DNA of 64,000 nt from Flavobacteriia bacterium (GTDB lineage Bacteria; Bacteroidota; Bacteroidia; Flavobacteriales; Flavobacteriaceae), in assembly GCA_004293165.1 (NCBI GenBank), contig RDYL01000009.1, positions 1 through 64,000 of the forward strand, written 5' to 3'. Under the pieces are notes generated by a model. It was not told where the DNA came from and did not search any database. It saw nothing but the letters and a program-made list of their open reading frames with translations. Position 1 is the first letter of the stretch, and each line of letters begins with the position of its first letter. The position numbers were made by a program, and so were the translations under genes. Below are positions 7,279 through 16,316 of the stretch, piece after piece.

Positions 7279-9654
7279 TTATTTTAAATTATACTTTTTT
7301 TCCAATTCTAGTTTTTGGATTCGAGCATTAATAGCACCTGAATTTCTACCAAAAAAATCACAAAGTTCTGCATTAGATTTCCCCTGTTTATAAAGGTCTT
7401 CGAGTTTCGTATCATCTTCATTAGTCCAAGGCATATAGGCATTTTTGTTTGTTAATCTTGCAAATTCAACATAGCTTGGAATTTTTTTTCCTTCACAATT
7501 ACACAATTTATTTTTAGAAAGTTGGCTTCCACAATTTCTGCAAAACTTATCTGATTCATTCACTGTAGCTCTACACTCTTCACAAACAATAATTTTTGTT
7601 CCTATATTTTTGATTATTGGTTTATTTATTTGGTAAAAATGTTGTGGAATTTCATCAACAAATGAAGACTCGTTTCCTAATTCAGTTATAAGAAATAATT
7701 CATCTTTTGCTCTAGTAATGGCTACATAAAATAATCGTCTTTCTTCTTCAAGCAAAATATCATACTTTATATCTTTAACAACTCTAAATATTGCATCATC
7801 TAGCCAAATGTCTGGAAAACCACCGTTACCTTCCGTTAATCCAATAATAAATACAGCCTTTGCTTCTAATCCTTTAGAAGCATGAATAGTTTTTGACGAT
7901 ACAAAAAGTCTATTTTCTTTTAAAGCTTCTAAATATGGACTAAACATTTTAGACCTTCTATACAAAATAAGAATGTCGTCTTTACCTAATCCACTATCAT
8001 ATAATTGTCTTACTTTATCAACTAAAAATTCTACTCCATCATCTTCAGTACTTTTGGCTCTGTATATTTGAATCTTACTTGGCATTTCGTTAAATGCTCT
8101 AACATCTTTACTTATTTGGTTTTTATTATGTTTTATTACTTCATTACTTGCTCCCACAATTGTTTGTGTGCTTCTATAATTCACATCTAATTTATGAATC
8201 TCACAATCTTTGTAATGTGTTTCAAAATTAACAATGTAATCTACATTTGATCCTCTAAAACCATATATACTTTGCCAATCATCACCAACACAAAACAATT
8301 GATTATCAGGTTTTAATAATAAATCTAATAATTTTACTTGCAGACCATTTACATCTTGAAATTCATCAACCATTAAATACTTATATTTACTTCTATAAAG
8401 CTCTCTAATATCTTCATTCTCTTTAAGAAGTTTTACAGTTAAAATTATCAAATCATCAAAATCTACATAGGATTTATTAGTACAGTATTTTTTATACTCT
8501 TGAATAATTGGAATAGCAAGCTCATAAAAAACTCTTATTCTTTCATGTTCACTTTTTAATGATTTTTCTAATAAGCTTATAGGTTCAATATCTTCACCTT
8601 TCATCATAGACTGCAAACGCATTACAGTTTTTAAAAACTCATCTATTTTATTGTGATATCTATTAAATTCTTCTTCATAATTTAGAGAAACATATTCAGA
8701 AATTGTTTCAGAAATTTTTCCCTTTACAATTCTTTCCATTGCTAAATTGAAAAGGATTGAATTATTCATTATAGATTCGTATGTTACAACACAATTCTTT
8801 CCACCTTCAATAAATTGTCTTTCTTTATCAGCCATTTTATAGCTTTTATCTGTAACATGCTCAAGATAGAGATTTGCTTGAGGAATGAAAAAATCTGGTT
8901 TAAAATTAAAATCTTTGAAGTTGGTTACTTTTTCATAAACATATTTTATATTGTGCCTGTACAACCAATCAGCAATATCTCGCTCTGACTTTGATTTTAC
9001 AGTTTCACCTCTTAAAGTAGTATATGTTTTTTGACCTTCATTAGTATAAATTTTTATTTCCTTTTCAATAGAAACCTTTTCAACATAATAGTCTAATATA
9101 TATCGTTTTAATTTTAATAAATAATCTCGGTCTTTACATGCAAGAATTAATATTTTGCTTATGATATCTTTTGGTTTCTCATTCGCAAGAATATCTTTTG
9201 CTTTTAAATCTACCTCTTCAGCTGAATTATCTGTGATTAGTTTGAATTTATTATCAAAAACAGGATTACCATTATCACGAAGAATTTTATAACATAAAGA
9301 ATGAAATGTTCTAATTGTTAAATTTGAAATCCAAGGTTGCTCTAAAACCCTTTTTCTTCTTTCTGATTCTTTTTGTAGAGATGTAGTAGATTTATTTTGA
9401 ATATAAGATTCATATGTATTTGTTGTATCACTAGAAATAATTAATCTATCAATCATTTCATTTGCAGCATTTTTAGTAAATGTTATTGCTAATATTGAAG
9501 AAGATTTTACACCTTTTTCTGCAACTAAATAAAGAAGTTTAGATATTACAGTTTTAGTTTTTCCTGAACCAGCACCTGCAAGTACTAATACTCTTTTTGC
9601 TTCTGAAAGCACAGAAGCTTTTTGTTTATCATTTAAATGTTCAATTACATTCAT
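7279..9654 (-). CDS. UvrD-family helicase with embedded nuclease-like domain, zinc ribbon and Myb-like tail
   Basis: The protein has 791 residues. SF1A motifs are all present: Walker A AGAGSGKTKT (26-35), Ia ITFTKNAANEM, TFHSLCY, motif II DEFQD (431-435), III GDDWQSIYGFRGS, V TIHASKGLEAK (590-600) and VI RLFYVAITRAKDEL. Residues about 215-300 insert a PD-(D/E)XK-like segment: E225 before IADWL, YVYE, KPDFFIP with D255, and YLEH with E266, where the usual Lys is His. A zinc ribbon follows (C692, C695, C706, C709), then a SANT/Myb-like helix-turn-helix (about 743-786, PWTNEDDTKLEDLY). It is the first gene of the operon with the HNH and methyltransferase-HIT genes. The role is probably DNA unwinding and cutting in repair or defence. 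Confidence 0.88.
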   Translation of the reverse strand: MNVIEHLNDKQKASVLSEAKRVLVLAGAGSGKTKTVISKLLYLVAEKGVKSSSILAITFTKNAANEMIDRLIISSDTTNTYESYIQNKSTTSLQKESERRKRVLEQPWISNLTIRTFHSLCYKILRDNGNPVFDNKFKLITDNSAEEVDLKAKDILANEKPKDIISKILILACKDRDYLLKLKRYILDYYVEKVSIEKEIKIYTNEGQKTYTTLRGETVKSKSERDIADWLYRHNIKYVYEKVTNFKDFNFKPDFFIPQANLYLEHVTDKSYKMADKERQFIEGGKNCVVTYESIMNNSILFNLAMERIVKGKISETISEYVSLNYEEEFNRYHNKIDEFLKTVMRLQSMMKGEDIEPISLLEKSLKSEHERIRVFYELAIPIIQEYKKYCTNKSYVDFDDLIILTVKLLKENEDIRELYRSKYKYLMVDEFQDVNGLQVKLLDLLLKPDNQLFCVGDDWQSIYGFRGSNVDYIVNFETHYKDCEIHKLDVNYRSTQTIVGASNEVIKHNKNQISKDVRAFNEMPSKIQIYRAKSTEDDGVEFLVDKVRQLYDSGLGKDDILILYRRSKMFSPYLEALKENRLFVSSKTIHASKGLEAKAVFIIGLTEGNGGFPDIWLDDAIFRVVKDIKYDILLEEERRLFYVAITRAKDELFLITELGNESSFVDEIPQHFYQINKPIIKNIGTKIIVCEECRATVNESDKFCRNCGSQLSKNKLCNCEGKKIPSYVEFARLTNKNAYMPWTNEDDTKLEDLYKQGKSNAELCDFFGRNSGAINARIQKLELEKKYNLK

Positions 9655-10049
9655 ATATTTATAAAGCTAACAATCCTAATTATTTTCACAAATCACTAAA
9701 GCTATAATTTTATCAAAAAAATCACTTGTATCATTATCTTAAAATCATTGAAATATGAAAATATAACTTCATGAACTCTTGAAACAACTTTTACAGTACT
9801 TTTGTTATCGAAATAGCTTTTATTTATGATTTACTTTACCCCAAACATAGCGAAAAAAAAGCACCCATACAACCCATAAGAATACCTATTTTAAACTAGG
9901 TAAAATATGTAGAAACTTTCTTTGTCAAAGTATACAAAGGCGTGGAGAAAAAAATGTGGAAAACCGTAATAGAAGTTTTAAAATTAAAAACATAATAAAA
10001 CCAATACTTAAGATTGTTTTTTTTTAATATTATATCAAGTTAGAAATGG
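9655..10049. other. Intergenic region upstream of the helicase operon
   Basis: About 395 bases without a convincing gene on either strand. It must hold the promoter of the minus-strand helicase operon. I could not place a good flavobacterial -33/-7 pair (TTG, TAnnTTTG). The left half is AT-rich and the right half carries short purine runs before the DUF4328 stop. Confidence 0.5.
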
Positions 10050-10886
10050 TTACAGTTCTTTTGGTCTTGTAGCTTCAATCTGTACCAAATTGGCTTCTTT
10101 TTGAGCATAATTTTTAACTACAAAATAAGCCAACAATGCCAAGGGTACACCTAAAAAGGAATTAACCATTTCGGCTGTAGTAGCAGAAATATAATTTTCA
10201 ATCGTATCTTCTTTAAAAGCCATTTTAAGCACATAATTACCTATGTAATTCGTAATAATCCATAAAGCCCACCAAAAACCTATCACTACACCATTCGTAG
10301 CCACTACTTTTCCGGTAGCGCTTTCAATTAATCTACTCGTTTTGGCATCCAATTCTTTCATAATATGCAAAGGTCTAAACAACGAAATAATAGGCACAAA
10401 CCAACTCCCTGCTGCCCAACCTTCGCTATGTTCACAATTTCCTGTGCGCACCTGTAAATTATAATACGCCCTTCTAAACCATTGTATAAAAAACACCGCA
10501 CTTGTTATCATTGCTATCATATACAACACCCCTATAATCTGCTCACGTAAATCGTTAGCCGTAAGCACATCATCAGGCACAAAAATCCCATCATTCAAGT
10601 CGTTCAATAAACCCAATTGCAAATAGGAAGAAAAGCCCGAAACCACATCCAAAAACAAAACAACAAAAAGCATCACTATAGCATACTTTGCACGCGTTGC
10701 ATTAGGGCGCAACATCTTTTCTTGATCTGCTACAGCTGAAACTACACTAGAATCTTTGGCATAATAAGTACAAGTGGCATCCGGTTCCAAACGATGACCT
10801 CTTAAATTACAAATAGTTTGGGGGTCAAAATCACCCTTTTTTCGGTTCAAACACGTTTTACAAACTAAAATTTGCGCGTCAGTCAT
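10050..10886 (-). CDS. DUF4328 membrane protein with N-terminal zinc-finger-like segment
   Basis: I choose the start MTDAQILVCKTC at 10886, because the 23 residues encoded upstream of it look like untranslated leader. The protein then has about 278 residues. The N-terminus carries Cys pairs (CKTC, then C..RGH, then C), which may bind zinc. Four or more membrane helices follow (AIVMLFVVLFLDVVSGF, IGVLYMIAMITSAVFFIQW, a segment near WFVPIISLFRP, and further ones), with the family core WFRRAYYNL and EGWAAGSWFVPIISLFRP. DUF4328 proteins are inner-membrane proteins of unknown function. It stands alone between a terminator and the intergenic region. Confidence 0.8.
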   Translation of the reverse strand: MTDAQILVCKTCLNRKKGDFDPQTICNLRGHRLEPDATCTYYAKDSSVVSAVADQEKMLRPNATRAKYAIVMLFVVLFLDVVSGFSSYLQLGLLNDLNDGIFVPDDVLTANDLREQIIGVLYMIAMITSAVFFIQWFRRAYYNLQVRTGNCEHSEGWAAGSWFVPIISLFRPLHIMKELDAKTSRLIESATGKVVATNGVVIGFWWALWIITNYIGNYVLKMAFKEDTIENYISATTAEMVNSFLGVPLALLAYFVVKNYAQKEANLVQIEATRPKEL

Positions 10887-10968
10887 AGGATTAATTATAA
10901 GGTTGTTTGTTAAATAATGTTCCAAACATAAGAAAAATAAAACAAATAAAAACATCCCTACACCTAGA

Positions 10969-11002
10969 AAAAACGCCCCACCATTTCTGGCAGAGCGTTT
11001 TC
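10969..11002 (-). terminator. Intrinsic terminator after the DUF6266 gene
   Basis: On the minus strand, AAAACGC and GCGTTTT arms enclose a second paired segment (CTGCCA / TGGTGG, with wobbles) around a GAAA loop, followed by a T-run. It lies 35 bases past the stop of the DUF6266 gene. Confidence 0.75.
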
Positions 11003-11036
11003 AAATCTGTCGTGCGAACACTAATTAACACTAAGA

Positions 11037-11678
11037 TTAACCCACGATAATAGCCCCTAAGTACAAACTAGTAGCCGCCAACTTATCGTCGGAAGCCACA
11101 AAAGTAGCCCATACTTGCACTTCTAACCCAGATAAGAAGTTAGGTAATTCTAAGGTAGCACTTCTACTACTTCTACTACTGGCATTCAAACTATACACTG
11201 TAGCTTTTGAAGTAGGCTCGTACACCACCACGACTAATTTGTCGGTAACTTCTGCTTCTCCTTGTTCGCTGTTGTCGGACCAAGTAAATTCTAAGTTTTG
11301 CCCTGTACCTGCTGCTACTTGTCCGTTGTTAATCCCTAGCAAGTCGCCTTTACTAATTAAGACTTTGGTGTAATCCCATTCATAATCGGGATCATTAAAC
11401 ACAATCGCCTCTTTCATCAAGTACGACATCGCTTGATTACGTCGTGTTTTTAAACCTGTATTGCCTCCAAAATAACGGCTAACAACAGGTTGCACACTCG
11501 ATAAAAACTCCGTCGCCATAGTAAACTTACTACGTTGCTGTTGCTGAAAAGCAGTTGCCAAACGATTACTTTTTTTAGGTAAACTACGCATTACGTCTTT
11601 ACCACGCCATGTAGCGCCCACCACCGGACCTACTTTTCCTGAAAATGCACCTAAGATGCCCTTGTTGTATGTAGCCAT
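11037..11678 (-). CDS. DUF6266 family protein
   Basis: It has 213 residues. The N-terminal signature GILGAFSGKVGPVVGATWRG followed by RSLPKKS, and the downstream QQQQRSKFTMATEFLS, identify the DUF6266 family of Bacteroidota. The remainder is beta-rich and ends in a hydrophobic strand. There is no signal peptide. The function is unknown; members often sit in variable regions, and the repetitive N-terminus suggests a structural or particle-associated protein, which is only a guess. The gene is single, with its own terminator and repeat DNA upstream. Confidence 0.8.
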   Translation of the reverse strand: MATYNKGILGAFSGKVGPVVGATWRGKDVMRSLPKKSNRLATAFQQQQRSKFTMATEFLSSVQPVVSRYFGGNTGLKTRRNQAMSYLMKEAIVFNDPDYEWDYTKVLISKGDLLGINNGQVAAGTGQNLEFTWSDNSEQGEAEVTDKLVVVVYEPTSKATVYSLNASSRSSRSATLELPNFLSGLEVQVWATFVASDDKLAATSLYLGAIIVG

Positions 11679-11830
11679 ACTTTTCTTTTTTTAAAAATTA
11701 TTTTTCGCTTTTTTTGTTTTTGATGCGCGCTATCAAAGAACCCCACAAAGATAAATTGGCACTTTTCAAAAAACAAGTTAACTTATTAAAATACAGCGTT
11801 TTAACATGTTTTAATAAGTTTTAGAATGTA

Positions 11831-12004
11831 TTGATAGGTTATGCTATTTAATGAAACTATTTGCCTCTTTTTGATAGGTATTGATAGGTTTTGATAGGTA
11901 TTGATAGCTAATGATAGGTTGGGTCTATTTTAAGAGGGGTTTTGTTCGTATTTCGTTCGTAGGTTGTTCGTATGAGCTTCGTAAAAACAGTACTTTATAC
12001 GAAC
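11831..12004. repeat. Iteron-like arrays (TTGATAGGTA and GTTCGTA)
   Basis: TTGATAGGTA-like units stand head to tail every 10 bases at 11871, 11881, 11891, 11901 and 11911 (the last two degenerate), with an outlying copy at 11831. Just beyond are three direct copies of GTTCGTA (11944, 11955, 11965), a degenerate CTTCGTA near 11977, and an inverted TACGAAC at 11998. A 10-base period puts all units on one helix face, as in protein-binding arrays. The arrays lie upstream of the DUF6266 gene. Confidence 0.6.
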
Positions 12005-12085
12005 AATACACGAATAAATTAAAAAGGAAAGTGGGAAAAAGGGAGAAAAAATGGAAAAATCAAACTTGAAATAATATTTTAAACC

Positions 12086-12600
12086 ATTTAAGTCATTTAA
12101 GTAAAAAGAAGTAAACGTTGCTTTGAATTAAATTCATAAAAGATTTTAAGATTATTTTAAATATCTCAAATCTGTGTTCCAAAAACTTGAAACTCGAAAA
12201 CCATATAAACAATTTACTTCAATTAGTTCTCGATACATTTTGTATTTGTAAATCTAAGGCTTCACAAACACAAAACACTCGAAATGACGCCAGTGGAATT
12301 GGAAAAGAATCCGTCACTATCTGCGTTTTGCGCAAGCAAATTCGTTTTATCTGCGTGCTAAATAAAGTGCTACGTACTAGTGAAAATTAAACATATAAGT
12401 CATATAAGGAAAAACAAGTAAACATTACGTTGAATTAAGTTCATAAAAGATTTTAAAAATTAGTCCAAGTTCTTAAATCTGTGTTCCAAAACCTGAAACT
12501 TGAAACAAAATCCAATAATTAGTTTTCGATACATTTTGCATTTGTAAACCTAAGGTTTTACAAACACAAAACACTCGAAATGAAGCCAGTGGAATTAAGA
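12086..12600. repeat. Two ~200-bp direct repeats in gene-poor DNA
   Basis: Two diverged copies (about 12086-12300 and 12393-12600) share the order: GTAAAC..G.TTGAATTAA, TTCATAAAAGATTTTA, AATCTGTGTTCCAAAA, GATACATTTTG, ACAAACACAAAACACTCGAAA, CCAGTGGAATT. A third partial copy begins near 13545. Open frames inside are not conserved between copies, so I read the region as non-coding repeats. I see no gene from 11700 to 12845. Confidence 0.6.
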
Positions 12601-12845
12601 ATTTAATAACTATACAACCAGTGCCGCTGGAGAACTCTAGAAATGAAATAACACTACCGTCACTTCGAGTGATTTTTGAAAGGTAAAATACCAATTTTTG
12701 CTTTTGAAAATTGTATCGAGAACTGTAGAAACAAAACAAATATCTAACTGAAGTAAAAGAAAAGATCTAAAATATATTACACGAATAATTTAAAGAAAAT
12801 GATTCTAAATTCAATTAGAAAACGGGAAAGCATAATAAAATAAAA

Positions 12846-13115
12846 TTAAAGCAAGTGCTTATTTTCCATTTTATCCATTAAAGATTTAGTAAAAAAAGAT
12901 TTAGGATACAGAAAACGTCCTCCTAATTTTGTAAAAGGAATTTTTTTATCTTTACGATAACGACTCAAAGTTGGATCGCTGATATTGAACAACTGTTTAA
13001 TATCGGCACCATCATACCAAATATCATTGTTGGCTTGTTGTTTCAAATCTAAAATTACTTCTTTTAACTCATCCATTTGAGTTTTTAACACTTCTACATC
13101 TGTCTTCAAAGGCAT
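12846..13115 (-). CDS. Excisionase-like helix-turn-helix protein
   Basis: It has 89 residues: an N-terminal helix (VEVLKTQMDELKEVILDLKQ, a likely coiled coil) and then a HTH_17/MerR-like winged helix with the pattern WYDGADIKQLFNISDPTLSRY..DKKIPFTKLGGRFLYP. Such proteins are small DNA-binding factors found with mobile elements in Bacteroidota; a similar protein lies at 49628-49915. It is alone here, flanked by repeats on both sides, and may be the relic of an element. The target is unknown. Confidence 0.75.
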   Translation of the reverse strand: MPLKTDVEVLKTQMDELKEVILDLKQQANNDIWYDGADIKQLFNISDPTLSRYRKDKKIPFTKLGGRFLYPKSFFTKSLMDKMENKHLL

Positions 13116-13539
13116 ATAATTTTTAATTAATAATTTGGCTAATTTGCTCTATGGTAAAGCATTAGTTATTTTACAAAAATCATAAAAAAAGCTATCTAAG
13201 CAAAGATAACTTGAAAAAAAGTGGTTTTAAGTTTTCAACAACTAACCATTGAATGTCCATTTGCTAAAGTTGCTTATTTTTAGAACAAAAAAAAATTGTA
13301 AACACAAGAGAAACTGAAGCTTACAACCATGATAGCCACTCTTTTTACTTGATTTTTTTTAACCTAACTAAACTTATAGTGTTGATTTTGTGACTATTAA
13401 TTAAAATTGTTAATAACTCAGTTGTCAATTAAATGGTTATTCTTCGGAAAAAATTAGTTAAAAATTGAAACAAAAAAAGTGAAACGTACAAACTTCGGAC
13501 CGAAACTTGGACTCTACAAAACACTACCTTAATCTTTGT

Positions 13540-14515
13540 AAAAAATATAAGTCATATAAGCAAAAAGTATAACTATACGTTGAATGAAGTTCATGAAAGA
13601 GATGCTTAACAGCATGACAAACTATGTGTGTAGTCTATTGTGAACTATGAAAAGTGTAACGCCTCTGTCCTCTGTGTAGCTCTCTCAACGTAATCCACTT
13701 CAAATAAACTCTGTGTAGCTCTGTGTAAAACTATGTACCTATGTGTTAAAAATCCGCCCCAATCAGCGTTCCGCCCAGTCGGACCCGTAACATCCGCATG
13801 CTAAATTTAAGCGCACCATCTGAAACTTCAGCCCGAAACTTCGAACGCTGTGTAGCTCTCTCAACACAATCCACTTCCAATAAAACTCCGTGTAGCTCTG
13901 TGTAAAAACTATGTGTGTAGTCTATTGTGAATTATGAAAAGTGTAACACCTCTGTGTAGCTCTCTCAACACAATCCACTTCCAATAAAACTCTGTGTAGC
14001 TCTGTGTAAAAACTATGTACCTATGTGTTAAAAATCCGCCCCAATCAGCGTTCCGCCCAGTCGGACCCGTAACATCCGCGTGCTAAATTTAAGTGCAACG
14101 TCAGAAACTTCGGACTCTGTGTAGCTCTCTAAAAACAATCCACTTCCAATAAAACTCCGTGTAGCTCTGTGTAAAAACTATGTGTGTAGTCTATTGTGAA
14201 TTATGAAAAGTGTAACGCCTCTGTGTAGCTCTCTCAACACAATCCACTTCCAATAAAACTCCGTGTAGCTCTGTGCAAAAAATATGTGTGTAGTCTATTG
14301 TGAACTATGAAAAGTGTAACGCCTCTGTGTAGCTCTCTCAACGCAATCCACTTCAAAAAAAACTCGGTGTAGCTCTGTGTAAAAATTATGTGCCTATGTG
14401 TTAAAAATCCGCCACAATCAGCGTTCCGCCTAGGCGGACCCGTAACATCCGCGTGCTAAATTTAAGCGAACCATCTGAAACTTCAGCCCGAAACTTCGAA
14501 CGCTGTGGAAGGCTC
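13540..14515. repeat. Compound intergenic repeat cluster
   Basis: A unit with CTCTGTGTAGCTCTCTCAAC, AATCCACTTC, CTCTGTGTAGCTCTGTGTAA and GTGTAGTCTATTGTGAA recurs at least four times (near 13617, 13909, 14177, 14287). A second phrase (ATCCGCCCCAATCAGCGTTC, GGACCCGTAACATCCGC) alternates with it near 13750, 14035 and 14405. No frame is kept open across copies. The same family reappears at 56.7-57.2 kb. Between 13120 and 13540 I see only AT-rich DNA. Confidence 0.7.
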
Positions 14516-14616
14516 AAAACACCAATCAATGAAAATCAAGTTTGACAAATGAAATCTAAAAAGAGAAACGTGTAGAAACGATGATTAGTAATTGACTAGC
14601 CACAATAGCAAATAAA

Positions 14617-14643
14617 AAACCGCTTGAAAGCATCAAACGGTTT
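14617..14643 (-). terminator. Terminator of the efflux operon
   Basis: AAACCG and CGGTTT arms, with an inner TTG/CAA pairing, lie 40 bases past the stop at 14684. A T-run follows on the minus strand. Confidence 0.6.
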
Positions 14644-14683
14644 AATAATTAAAATGGAATCGATTTAAAAACTATTTTTTTGA

Positions 14684-15196
14684 CTAGTCATCCTCCTCTG
14701 ATGATTCGTTTTCATGATTGCCTTCAGAAGTATTGCTCAAGTTGGCATTGTCTCTAATTTCAGTATGGCGAATTTCACCACCCGAAGTTCCAACAGACTT
14801 AGACAAAACAGCAGCACCTATTGCTAAAAATAATATTACATACGAAACAACTGATGCTTTTCCATGTTTTTTAAAATTAGCAACTAAGCCTAAAATGGAA
14901 ACAAGTCCTAAACCATAAAGTACTTTCATGAAAGTTTCAGCTAATTCTTCGTGCTCGTGAATAATGTCGTGTGAAATGCCTAATTCTTCTACAATTTCTT
15001 CAGCCCCTTCACCTGTCATCATCGTAGCTTTTGCCATTAACATGCAAAAAATGAAGATTACATAAGCCGTATTGACTAATATGGTTTGTTTTTTAACAAT
15101 AGCATAGGCTAAAATTCCTATTCCAAAGAATAATCCAATAATTGGAAAATGGTTAAAAACCATGTGTAAATGTGCTTGATTCATAATTTCTATCAT
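14684..15196 (-). CDS. DUF2231-like membrane protein of the metal-efflux operon
   Basis: It has 170 residues with four predicted membrane helices (FPIIGLFFGIGILAYAIV, TAYVIFIFCMLMAKA, VLYGLGLVSILGLV, VSYVILFLAIGAAVLS). It contains His residues near the membrane (HLHMVFNHFP and HDIIHEHEE) of the kind seen in DUF2231-type or haem/metal-binding membrane proteins. An acidic tail (NESSEEDD) follows. The first codon directly follows the adaptor stop; the ATG four codons in (15184) is the likelier start by family habit (MNQAHLH). It is the last gene of the pump operon. A role in metal handling is inferred from context. Confidence 0.7.
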   Translation of the reverse strand: MIEIMNQAHLHMVFNHFPIIGLFFGIGILAYAIVKKQTILVNTAYVIFIFCMLMAKATMMTGEGAEEIVEELGISHDIIHEHEELAETFMKVLYGLGLVSILGLVANFKKHGKASVVSYVILFLAIGAAVLSKSVGTSGGEIRHTEIRDNANLSNTSEGNHENESSEEDD

Positions 15197-16309
15197 TTAA
15201 TTGGTTACATCAAAAACACCTTTTGTCAATATTTTTGAATTTTGTTTAATTGTTTCATCTAATAAAATTTCAACAAATTCTGTTGATTGTTCACCTACCG
15301 AAACCAATGTTTTTTTGAAAACATAACTGCCTTTATTTTCCTGTAATAAAAGTACAAAACTTTTGTTATTTTCTTTAATTAAAGCATCTACAGGAATTCC
15401 GAAGCCTTTTTTAGAATCAATTACAATTCCTGCTTCTACAAACATTCCAGATAGTAATTTTGATTTGTCTTTTGGATTTAAAGTTCCAAAAACAGAGATA
15501 GTTCTGTCTTTACTTTCTATCGATTTTCCTACCAATTGAACTTTAGAACTGAATTGTTCTTTACTAGCTTCTGGAATCGTAAAACTAATATTTTGTCCTT
15601 GTTTTACATGCAAAATGTCTTTTTCGAAAATGCTTAAATTCAAATGTAAATAATTGGTATCCACAATTTCTAAAATTACATCTGATGGCGACATAAACAT
15701 GCCCACATTTGCATTCATTACTGTTACATCTCCCGAAATAGGTGCCGAAATAGTAATTTGTGAAGTAAATCTTCCACGTTCTACGTTAGCTGGATTGATG
15801 TTTAACAGTAGTAATTTTTCACGTAAACCTTGATACATACCTTTTGCTTGGCGGTATTCGCTTTCCGCTTTTAGATAGTTTTTTTGGGAAGTTATTTTTT
15901 CACTATACAAGGTTTTCTGACGTTCAAATTCTGATTTTAAATAGTTAATTTGTTCCGCAACTTCAACATAATCCTTTTGTAAATCCAAATAATCGGTGTT
16001 TTCTAAGGTAATTAAAGCTTGCCCTTTTGCAACTTTATCTCCTACTAATAATTTAGTAGCTTTTACATAACCTCCTAAAAATGTGGTTACTTTAGCTCGA
16101 TATTGTGGTGGAACATCTATTTTTCCAGATGACTTAATCGTGACTTCAAAATCTTGTTCAACTGGAGTGCCTATTTCCATTTTGGAAGATTCAAATTGCG
16201 CAGCTGTTACCGTTATTAATCCATCATCAACTATTTTTTCTTCTGCAACTTCTTGTTTGCATGAAAACAGGAGGGTTGCTATTATTGCTATGTATACTAC
16301 TTTTTTCAT
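15197..16309 (-). CDS. CusB/CzcB-type periplasmic adaptor lipoprotein
   Basis: It has 370 residues and begins with a lipoprotein signal (MKKVVYIAIIATLLFSC, lipobox LLFSC). It then shows the membrane-fusion-protein layout: a beta-barrel start (SGKIDVPPQYRAKVTTFLGG), lipoyl half-motif (VGDKVAKGQALITLEN), helical hairpin (about 115-170), second lipoyl half (ISAPISGDVTVMNANVGMFM) and beta-barrel end. It links the RND pump to its outer-membrane channel across the periplasm. The gene lies 7 bases after the pump gene on the same strand. The family exports Cu+, Ag+, Co2+, Zn2+ or Cd2+; the metal is not decided by sequence. Confidence 0.9.
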   Translation of the reverse strand: MKKVVYIAIIATLLFSCKQEVAEEKIVDDGLITVTAAQFESSKMEIGTPVEQDFEVTIKSSGKIDVPPQYRAKVTTFLGGYVKATKLLVGDKVAKGQALITLENTDYLDLQKDYVEVAEQINYLKSEFERQKTLYSEKITSQKNYLKAESEYRQAKGMYQGLREKLLLLNINPANVERGRFTSQITISAPISGDVTVMNANVGMFMSPSDVILEIVDTNYLHLNLSIFEKDILHVKQGQNISFTIPEASKEQFSSKVQLVGKSIESKDRTISVFGTLNPKDKSKLLSGMFVEAGIVIDSKKGFGIPVDALIKENNKSFVLLLQENKGSYVFKKTLVSVGEQSTEFVEILLDETIKQNSKILTKGVFDVTN

Positions 16310-16316
16310 TGGTATG

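Noticed and set aside
12187..12739. Open frames on both strands in the 12-kb repeat region
   Set aside because: They are made of repeat phrases and are not conserved between the repeat copies.
11831..14515. CRISPR array
   Set aside because: The repeats differ in length and spacing, have no unique spacers of constant size, and no cas genes are near.
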